From: an uncultured Faecalibacterium sp.
GTDB lineage: Bacteria; Bacillota; Clostridia; Oscillospirales; Ruminococcaceae
DNA length: 20,748 bases
Direction: 5' to 3'
NCBI GenBank assembly: GCA_934518555.1
Contig: CAKSXW010000032.1
Location: forward strand, 1-20,748
Under the pieces are notes generated by a model that was not told where the DNA came from, made no database searches, and saw only the letters and a list, made by a program, of their open reading frames with translations. Both the position numbers and the translations under genes were made by a program. Position 1 is the stretch's first letter. Every line of letters starts with the position of its first letter. Shown one piece after another: positions 15,827-20,748 of this stretch.

Positions 15827-17413
15827 TTACACGCCCGAGGCACCGTAGTTGGCCAGCACCCGGGCAGAGGGATCGTTGACGTTGCAGCCGGGCCAGGCCT
15901 TGTTGGGCATCCAGAAGTCCACGATGGTGCGGCTCTGGTCGTGGTAATACTTCTCAAAGATCTCCCGGTAGAACAGGCTCTCCTTGGTAAAGGGCATACA
16001 GTGGGCCGAGTAGTTGGCCCGGCGCAGCTGGAACTCCTCGTCGGTGTACCGGCTGCTGGCGTATTCCTTGATATCGTCCACCATGCTGTGGCCCACGGCG
16101 TCGGAGAAAGCGGCCTTTTCTCTCCAAAGGATCTCCGGGGGCAGCCAGTCTCCTTCAAAGGCCTTGCGGAGCAGGTACTTGCCCTTGCCGTAGCGGTTCA
16201 CCTTTTTTTCCGGGTCGATGGCCATGACGTACCGCACAAAATCCAGGTCCCCAAAGGGCACCCGAGCCTCGATGCTGTTGGCAGAGATGCAGCGGTCGGC
16301 CCGGAGCACATCGTACATATACAGCTCCCGGATGCGCTTCTGGCTCTCCTGCTGGAAGGCGTCGGCGGTGGGGGCGTAGTCGGTGTATTTGTACCCGAAC
16401 AGCTCGTCGGAGATCTCACCCGTCAGCAGCACCCGTACATCGGTCTGCTCATGGATGGCCTTACACAGCAGGTACATGCCCATGCTGGCCCGGATGGTGG
16501 TAATGTCCCAGGTGCCCAGCAGCCGGATCACTTCCTCCAGGTTCTGGAGCACCATCTCCCGGTTGATGATCACCTCGTGGTGCTCACTGCCCAGATATTC
16601 AGCAGTCTGGCGAGCATATTTCAGGTCGATGGCGTCGGTGTCCATGCCAATGGCAAAGGTGCGGATGGGCTTGCCCAGCTTTTTGGCGGCAATGGAACAT
16701 ACCAGGGAGGAATCCAGGCCGCCGGAAAGCAAGAAGCCTACGGGAGCGTCGGAATCCAGGCGCTTTTCCACTCCGGCAATGAGCTTTTCCCGGATGTTGG
16801 TCAGCACAGTGTCCAGGTCGTCGGCCATGGGGGCCGGCACGTCGGCAATGTCCTCGTAGCGGACAAAGCGGCCCTCGCAGTAGTAGCTGCCAATGGGGAA
16901 GGGCCGGATGTCGTCGCACCAGCCAATGAGGTTCTGCATCTCCGAGGCAAAGGCAATCTGATGGCTGGACTTGGAGTAGCCGTAGAACAGGGGCCGGATG
17001 CCAATGGGGTCCCGGGCGGCAATGAGCCGGTCCTTCCGGGAATCGTAGAGGATCAGGGCAAACTCAGCGTCCAGATGGCGGAACATCTCCAGGCCGTACT
17101 CGTAGTACAGGGGCAACAGGATCTCGCAGTCGCAGTCGGACTGGAACTTATAGCCCCGACGCTTCAGGATCTCCTTTTCAAACCGGAAGCCGTAAAGCTC
17201 GCCGTTGCACACCACGCAGTCTGCCCCCCGGGTAAAGGGCTGCATTCCCTCCGGGGTCAGGCCCATAATGGCCAGGCGGCCAAAGCCCATAAGGCCGTAG
17301 GGCCCCTCCACCACTCGCTGATCGTCAGGCCCTCGCATGACGGTGCGAAGCAGGTATTCCTTGAATTTGGCGGCACTCACATCGTGCCCCGTGTAACCCA
17401 TGACACAACACAT
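15827..17413 (-). CDS. asnB: Glutamine-hydrolysing asparagine synthetase AsnB
   Basis: Makes asparagine from aspartate, ATP and the amide of glutamine. 528 residues. After Met removal the nucleophile Cys2 is exposed (MCCVMGYTG). The class II glutaminase domain (2-190) shows RGPD (27-30), RLAI (46-49) and CNGE (69-72). The synthetase domain carries the ATP/PPi loop SGGLDSS (230-236), followed by LLTGEISDELFGY and the C-terminal ARVPFGD motif. Length and motifs match asnB closely. The ATG is preceded by GAGGGG. It is controlled by a T-box leader directly upstream, which matches its product, and ends in the two-way terminator at 15772-15808. Confidence 0.93.
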   Translation of the reverse strand: MCCVMGYTGHDVSAAKFKEYLLRTVMRGPDDQRVVEGPYGLMGFGRLAIMGLTPEGMQPFTRGADCVVCNGELYGFRFEKEILKRRGYKFQSDCDCEILLPLYYEYGLEMFRHLDAEFALILYDSRKDRLIAARDPIGIRPLFYGYSKSSHQIAFASEMQNLIGWCDDIRPFPIGSYYCEGRFVRYEDIADVPAPMADDLDTVLTNIREKLIAGVEKRLDSDAPVGFLLSGGLDSSLVCSIAAKKLGKPIRTFAIGMDTDAIDLKYARQTAEYLGSEHHEVIINREMVLQNLEEVIRLLGTWDITTIRASMGMYLLCKAIHEQTDVRVLLTGEISDELFGYKYTDYAPTADAFQQESQKRIRELYMYDVLRADRCISANSIEARVPFGDLDFVRYVMAIDPEKKVNRYGKGKYLLRKAFEGDWLPPEILWREKAAFSDAVGHSMVDDIKEYASSRYTDEEFQLRRANYSAHCMPFTKESLFYREIFEKYYHDQSRTIVDFWMPNKAWPGCNVNDPSARVLANYGASGV

Positions 17414-17434
17414 AATTTCTTACCCCTCTTGCAT

Positions 17435-17488
17435 AAAAAATACGGCAGCACACTCATCCCATTGTCCTAGGACGAATATGCTGCCGTA
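17435..17488 (-). terminator. T-box terminator before asnB
   Basis: TACGGCAGCA (17441-17450) and TGCTGCCGTA (17479-17488), extended by one pair, form a stem followed on the minus strand by TTTTTT. It is the off-state structure of the asnB T-box leader. Confidence 0.85.
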
Positions 17489-17728
17489 TCCGTGGTGCCA
17501 CCTAAATTACCGGCATACAGACTATGCCAGTCACTTTTGTGCGCTCTCCCCGTTGAAAGCACTGCCGCGATAACGAGCGGCACACGTCGGCCCCTACTGC
17601 CCAGATGTGGGGTTCAGGGGGAAGCTCCCGGGTGTTCTTGGGGCCTCGTTCTCTACGCAGCTTCCACCGTCCTGCGCTCTCTGCAAAAGAAGCTGAGACC
17701 TTACTTTTCCCGTTCAACACTTTTGATT
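17435..17728 (-). ncRNA. T-box leader for asnB, matching tRNA-Asn
   Basis: The leader spans the gene-free stretch between fur and asnB. The T-box sequence AGGTGGCACCACGG lies at 17503-17490 (minus), and its TGGC would pair with GCCA, i.e. a tRNA with G as discriminator base, as in tRNA-Asn. The conserved stem I piece GGTGGAAGCTGC is present, and a likely specifier AAC (Asn codon, 17636-17634), followed by A, lies downstream of it. The promoter at 17735-17763 precedes it and the terminator at 17435-17488 closes it. Uncharged tRNA-Asn should stabilise the antiterminator and switch asnB on. Exact stem I pairing was not modelled. Confidence 0.85.
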
Positions 17729-17734
17729 GTCTGC

Positions 17735-17763
17735 ATTGTATCACGGCTTTTCGGCTCTGTCAA
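17735..17763 (-). promoter_or_regulatory. T-box/asnB promoter overlapping the end of the Fur-family gene
   Basis: On the minus strand, TTGACA (17763-17758) and TACAAT (17740-17735) are spaced by 17 nt, a near-perfect promoter. The -35 lies inside the last codons of the Fur-family gene and the -10 abuts its stop. Confidence 0.85.
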
Positions 17764-18217
17764 CACAGCAGGCGCATTTTTGTGGGGTTTGCTCCTGCGA
17801 GGGTCTATTCTGTGCACAGTGGCGGCACAGTCCGTACAAAACGCTGCCCTCGCACTGGAGGGTAAAGCCGTGCTCTGCCATCAGATGGGCCCGGACCTCA
17901 TCCATAAAGTGGCAGTCCAGGTGGTAGATGCGGCCGCACTCTACGCACTTCAGGTGCAGGTGCTCCCGGCAGTGGCGGCCTTCGTCCACATACTGGAACA
18001 CCGCCCGTTCCCCTTTGTCGGCCACATACTTCATGATGCGCTGTTCCCCGGCCAGCTTGTCCAGGTAGCGGTACACCGTGGTGGGGTTGGGGCTGGCCCC
18101 CTGCTGCTCCAGATGCTCCAGGATATTGGAGGCGCTGACCGCATGCTGGCGGTTGTTGATGAGGTAGTCCAGGATCAGCTGCCGGGTCCTGGTGTTGTAG
18201 CCATCACTTCGTGCCAT
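17741..18217 (-). CDS. Fur-family metal-responsive repressor
   Basis: 158 residues from the ATG at 18217 (MARSDGYNTRTRQLILDYL), with GGAAGGAAGG about 11 nt upstream; a longer start at 18280 lacks family support. A winged helix (about 10-70, PTTVYRYLDKLA) precedes the dimer domain. Structural zinc ligands C91-x2-C94 and C131-x2-C134 are present, with HCREHLHLKC and HLDCHF as likely metal-site residues. Fur, Zur and PerR cannot be told apart with confidence; the HLHLKCVECG segment resembles Zur as much as Fur. The C-terminus carries an extra CACC cluster (148-151). No metal-transport gene adjoins it. It has a good promoter at 18304-18332 and no clear terminator before the T-box promoter. Confidence 0.85.
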   Translation of the reverse strand: MARSDGYNTRTRQLILDYLINNRQHAVSASNILEHLEQQGASPNPTTVYRYLDKLAGEQRIMKYVADKGERAVFQYVDEGRHCREHLHLKCVECGRIYHLDCHFMDEVRAHLMAEHGFTLQCEGSVLYGLCRHCAQNRPSQEQTPQKCACCVDRAEKP

Positions 18218-18303
18218 GAAAAACGAAACCTTCCTTCCAAAACTCAAACGCCGCAGGCATTCGGCAGGCAAAAACCGCATCCCTGGGACGGATCACTGCC
18301 CTT

Positions 18304-18332
18304 ATTGTAGCATAGAATCCTGATGGATGCAA
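18304..18332 (-). promoter_or_regulatory. Promoter of the Fur-family gene
   Basis: TTGCAT (18332-18327, minus) and TACAAT (18309-18304) are spaced by 17 nt. The leader is about 80 nt. No classical Fur, Zur or PerR box is obvious at the promoter. Confidence 0.7.
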
Positions 18333-18349
18333 AAATGTCCAAGAAAAAC

Positions 18350-18440
18350 CCATGGATTTGGCTACAAGCACAAAAAACTTTGTGGGATTTGGCAAAAATG
18401 ATGCATAAACTTTGGATAAAACGGAAAACGCGCCAAAGTT
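18350..18440. promoter_or_regulatory. Operator-like repeats in the fur-gntR divergent region
   Basis: The 386-bp gap between the two regulator genes holds no gene but several repeats. GGATTTGGC occurs twice, at 18354-18362 and 18385-18393, 31 bp apart (three DNA turns). Between them is the inverted repeat CACAAA-N4-TTTGTG (18369-18384). Further on, AACTTTGG (18408-18415) and CCAAAGTT (18433-18440) form an 8-bp inverted repeat just upstream of the gntR-type promoter. The region is AT-rich compared with the rest of the window. Confidence 0.45.
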
Positions 18441-18452
18441 ATAGGAAAAGTC

Positions 18453-18481
18453 TTGTAAAAAATGTCCTAATGTGGAATAAT
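18453..18481 (+). promoter_or_regulatory. Promoter of the GntR-family gene
   Basis: TTGTAA (18453-18458) and AATAAT (18476-18481) are 17 nt apart. Start near 18488, leader about 115 nt. Confidence 0.6.
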
Positions 18482-18603
18482 ATATTAGAAGAAGAAGTAG
18501 GATGGCAGCAAAAATACAACGCTGGCTTTCCTGGAGAAAAAGAAGGGAGGGCCTTCTGGATAAGGCCCGGAGCTGTTTGGAGAAGAACGAGGAGTTTACA
18601 CCC

Positions 18604-19263
18604 ATGAAAGAGACTGAGAACCAGGCAAAAACGAGCCTGAAGCTGCAGGCTTACCAGTACCTCAAGACCAAGATCTTGAACTGTGAATACCGCCCCAATG
18701 AGTTTTTGAACGAGCAGAAGCTCTGCGCCGAAATGGGCAACATCAGCCGCACCCCCATGCGGGATGCCCTGGGCCGTCTGGAACAGGAGGGCCTCATTAC
18801 CATCCTGCCCAAAAAGGGCCTGATGGTGTCCGGCATCACCGAAGATGACGTGCACAGTATGTTTGAGATGCGTCTGCTGGTGGAGCCTTATGCCCTGCGG
18901 ATGTATGGAGACCGGATCCCTCGGGAGGAGCTGGAACACTACACCGAGATGATGCACCACCCGGAGCGCATCGGGGATTTTTGCGATTCTGACGATGCCT
19001 TCCATGAGATGCTCATGAGCACCCTGCCTAACAAGTATCTGCGGAGTGCCTACGACCGCATCACCGGCCTGAACACCCGGTTCCGCATCATGACCGGCAA
19101 GGTGAGCATGATCAACCAGGAGCAGACCTGTGAGGAGCACCTGGAGATCCTGGATGCTGCCCTGGCAGAGGATTGGGACCGTGCAGCAGACGCACTGCAG
19201 CACCACCTGGAAATGGCCCGGGATAAGGCCGAGGGCGTCATCAAGGTCATCCGCCTGTGGTAA
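18604..19263 (+). CDS. GntR-family regulator, FadR subgroup (FCD domain)
   Basis: 219 residues. An N-terminal winged helix (about 10-75, EQKLCAEMGNISRTPMRDALGRLEQEGLI) is the standard GntR DNA-binding fold. The helical FCD domain (about 80-215) has the metal/ligand residues in DDAFHEML, in CEEHLEIL and at a later His in HHLEMA. FCD regulators usually sense organic acids or sugar acids and often act on neighbouring genes; no target is obvious here. The ATG at 18604 has GAGGAG about 9 nt upstream. An in-frame ATG at 18502 would add 34 basic residues and is less likely. A strong terminator follows. Confidence 0.85.
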   Translation: MKETENQAKTSLKLQAYQYLKTKILNCEYRPNEFLNEQKLCAEMGNISRTPMRDALGRLEQEGLITILPKKGLMVSGITEDDVHSMFEMRLLVEPYALRMYGDRIPREELEHYTEMMHHPERIGDFCDSDDAFHEMLMSTLPNKYLRSAYDRITGLNTRFRIMTGKVSMINQEQTCEEHLEILDAALAEDWDRAADALQHHLEMARDKAEGVIKVIRLW

Positions 19264-19280
19264 ACTGATGAAAACAAATG

Positions 19281-19319
19281 AGCCGGGGGCTCCGTGGAAA
19301 GCGGAGCCTCCGGCTTTTT
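19281..19319 (+). terminator. Terminator after the GntR-family gene
   Basis: AGCCGGGGGCTCCG pairs with CGGAGCCTCCGGCT (one G-U) around a 7-nt loop, ending in TTTTT. It may also slow transcription from the convergent aldo/keto reductase gene, but the minus-strand T-run is weak. Confidence 0.85.
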
Positions 19320-19339
19320 GCATAACGAGAGGAGCCAGG

Positions 19340-20476
19340 TCACAGTGCGTCCAGCTCTGCCTGAGCCTGGGCCAGGGCGGTGCGGATGGGCAGCTTTTGG
19401 GGGCACACGGCCTCACATTTGCCGCAGCGGATGCAGTGGGAGGCCTTTTCACTGTCCGGGAACCGCTGGGTCCACTGGGCCTTGATGGCCTCCGGCTGCT
19501 GGAACATCCCCAGCTTGTTCCAGATGCTGAAATTGTCCGGGATATCCACCCCCATGGGGCAGGGCATACAGTAGCGGCAGCCGGTGCAGCCGATGTGGAT
19601 GCGGCGGTGCAGGATGGCGGCGGTCTGCTCCACAGCGGCAGTTTCCGCAGGGGACAGGGGCTCAAAGGCCCCAAAGGTGGCCAAGTTGTCGGTAAGCTGC
19701 TCCTCAGTGCTCATGCCGGAAAGCACCACATGGACATTGGGGTGGCTGGCGGCCCAGCGCAGAGCCCAGGAAGCATCACTGGCCTGGGGCTTCAGGGCGT
19801 GGAGGGGAGCGGCGGCGTCAGCAGGCAGGGCTGCCAGGGTGCCGCCCTTTACCGGCTCCATGATGATCAAAGGCACCCCGTATTCCTGGGTAAGCTGGTA
19901 GCCCCGATCCCCGGAGATCTCCTCGGCCCGGTCATCCCGGTCCAGGTAGTTATACTGCAGCTGGCAGAAATCCCAGGGCTGGTCCTTCAGGATATATTCA
20001 AAGCCGGCGGCATTGTCGTGGCAGGAAAACCCGAAGTTCCGGATGCGTCCGGCGGCCTTCTGCTGCCACAGCCAGTCCACCACGCCCATCTCCTTGGCCT
20101 GCTGGTAGCGAGCCTTGTGGAGGGAGTGCAGCAGATAGAAGTCGATGTACTCCACCCCCAGACGCTGGAACTGGGCTTCAAACACAGCCTGTGCGTCGGC
20201 CAGGCTCTTGCAGTTCCACAGGGGCAGTTTGGTGGCCAGATAAAAGCTGCTCCGGTCCCACTGGGCGATGACCCGGCCCACAAAAGGCTCACTCTGACCG
20301 TTGTGGTAGGGGTAGGCCGTATCAAAATAGTTGACCCCTGCGGCCTTGGCAGTGTTCAGCAGAGCTGCGGCCCGGGGCTCGTCGATGGAGCCGTCTGCCA
20401 GGGTGGGGAAGCGCATGCACCCATAGCCCAGCAGGGAAATGGAAAGGTGGTTTTTATTCCAATTGCGATATTCCAT
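19340..20476 (-). CDS. Aldo/keto reductase with C-terminal 2[4Fe-4S] domain
   Basis: 378 residues. The N-terminal AKR barrel (about 1-280) shows the catalytic tetrad D52, Y57 (DTAYPYHNGQSE), K83 (ATKLP) and H117 (LLHSLH). A ferredoxin-like tail follows with C297/300/303/306-P and C348/351/354/358-P. Such fusions are common in anaerobic Firmicutes and Bacteroidetes, but their substrate is not established; electrons could pass between NAD(P)H and ferredoxin. The start begins MEYRNWNKN, as usual for the family. Its ribosome site is unusually far upstream, behind a hairpin. It is transcribed alone, downstream of rplL. Confidence 0.9.
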   Translation of the reverse strand: MEYRNWNKNHLSISLLGYGCMRFPTLADGSIDEPRAAALLNTAKAAGVNYFDTAYPYHNGQSEPFVGRVIAQWDRSSFYLATKLPLWNCKSLADAQAVFEAQFQRLGVEYIDFYLLHSLHKARYQQAKEMGVVDWLWQQKAAGRIRNFGFSCHDNAAGFEYILKDQPWDFCQLQYNYLDRDDRAEEISGDRGYQLTQEYGVPLIIMEPVKGGTLAALPADAAAPLHALKPQASDASWALRWAASHPNVHVVLSGMSTEEQLTDNLATFGAFEPLSPAETAAVEQTAAILHRRIHIGCTGCRYCMPCPMGVDIPDNFSIWNKLGMFQQPEAIKAQWTQRFPDSEKASHCIRCGKCEAVCPQKLPIRTALAQAQAELDAL

Positions 20477-20486
20477 AGCATTTACG

Positions 20487-20518
20487 CAGCAGCCGGTCCT
20501 GAGGCTGCCGTTCCTCCT
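20487..20518 (-). promoter_or_regulatory. Ribosome site and hairpin before the aldo/keto reductase start
   Basis: AGGAGG (20518-20513, minus) is the only good ribosome site, but it is 36 nt from the ATG at 20476. Between them GCAGCC (20508-20503) and GGCTGC (20494-20489) pair, extended by a G-U and a C-G pair. If folded, the hairpin shortens the gap to about 12 nt. Confidence 0.35.
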
Positions 20519-20527
20519 GTTGGGTCC

Positions 20528-20556
20528 AGTATAACATAGTTCTTTCCGGCAGAAAA
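20528..20556 (-). promoter_or_regulatory. Promoter of the aldo/keto reductase gene
   Basis: TATACT (20533-20528, minus) is preceded by TGT, making an extended -10; the -35 (TTTTCT, 17 nt upstream) is weak. Start near 20521. Confidence 0.55.
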
Positions 20557-20586
20557 GGGGAGGCTATGAGAGACTCTCCGTCTTGC

Positions 20587-20623
20587 AAAAAAAGAGGCCC
20601 ACACCTTGCGGTGCGGACCTCTT
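20587..20623 (-). terminator. Terminator after rplL
   Basis: AAGAGGTCCGCACC pairs with GGTGTGGGCCTCTT (with G-U pairs) around a short loop, followed on the minus strand by a T-run. It closes the ribosomal protein operon. Confidence 0.85.
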
Positions 20624-20658
20624 GATGTTCAAGAACGAACGGTAAAGTTGGGGTTAAA

Positions 20659-20748
20659 TTACTTAACCTCGACCTTAGCGCCAGCCTCTTCCAGCTTCTT
20701 CTTGATGTCGTCAGCCTCAGCCTGAGAGACCTTCTCCTTGACAGCCTT
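20659..20748 (-). CDS. rplL: 50S ribosomal protein L7/L12, C-terminal end
   Basis: The last 29 codons are present; the gene enters from the right edge. They read KAVKEKVSQAEADDIKKKLE and end AGAKVEVK, which is the conserved last helix and strand of L7/L12, the part of the stalk that recruits translation factors to the ribosome. The gene normally ends an rplJ-rplL pair, and a terminator follows here, as expected. Confidence 0.92.
   Translation of the reverse strand, partial: KAVKEKVSQAEADDIKKKLEEAGAKVEVK

Noticed and set aside
18218..18280. Longer start for the Fur-family gene
   Set aside because: The extra 21 residues have no family counterpart, and a purine-rich ribosome site lies before the ATG at 18217.
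18502..18603. Upstream in-frame start for the GntR-family gene
   Set aside because: It would add 34 basic residues not seen in the family; the ATG at 18604 has a better ribosome site. An extended form is not fully excluded.

Overview
The window looks like chromosomal DNA from a GC-rich gut Firmicute of the Oscillospiraceae (Ruminococcaceae) type, near Faecalibacterium, Gemmiger or Subdoligranulum. This rests on Gram-positive style AGGAGG ribosome sites, a T-box leader, NiaR, Fur and GntR regulators, a lipoprotein-anchored Opp system and GC-rich codon use. The genus is inferred. No phage, insertion sequence, CRISPR array or RNA gene other than the T-box leader was found.

Layout. At 1-58 (-) lies the first few codons of a gene that runs out of the window, with a good promoter at 177-205. 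A complete oligopeptide ABC transporter follows on the minus strand in the order oppA (4442-6466), oppB, oppC, oppD, oppF (ending at 298). A strong hairpin between oppA and oppB probably sets an excess of binding protein over the membrane complex. oppA has its own promoter (6601-6629), whose -35 overlaps the stop codon of the preceding gene. The transcript must cross a terminator-like hairpin before reaching oppA.

Upstream of oppA is a tight three-gene minus-strand operon (10834 to 6626). It encodes a polytopic GT-C-like membrane protein, a trigger-factor-like prolyl isomerase without the ribosome-binding domain, and a polyferredoxin with a zinc-ribbon-like segment and a charged tail. This grouping is the least explained part of the window.

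From 10971 to 14514 is a glycogen/maltodextrin pair: glgB (-) and a cytoplasmic GH13 amylase (+), divergently transcribed from a region with a tandem 10-bp repeat. Next come a NiaR-type repressor and a TetR-family regulator on the plus strand, closed by a two-way terminator shared with a convergent asnB. asnB is preceded by a T-box leader whose features match tRNA-Asn. Upstream of that are a Fur-family regulator (-) and a divergent GntR/FadR-type regulator (+), separated by an AT-rich region with several operator-like repeats. The window closes with an aldo/keto reductase carrying a C-terminal 2[4Fe-4S] domain (-) and the last 29 codons of rplL (-).

Together these genes cover peptide uptake, asparagine synthesis under tRNA-charging control, storage glucan turnover, and metal, NAD and carboxylate-type regulation. 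Two unrelated genes carry ferredoxin domains, which fits an anaerobe.
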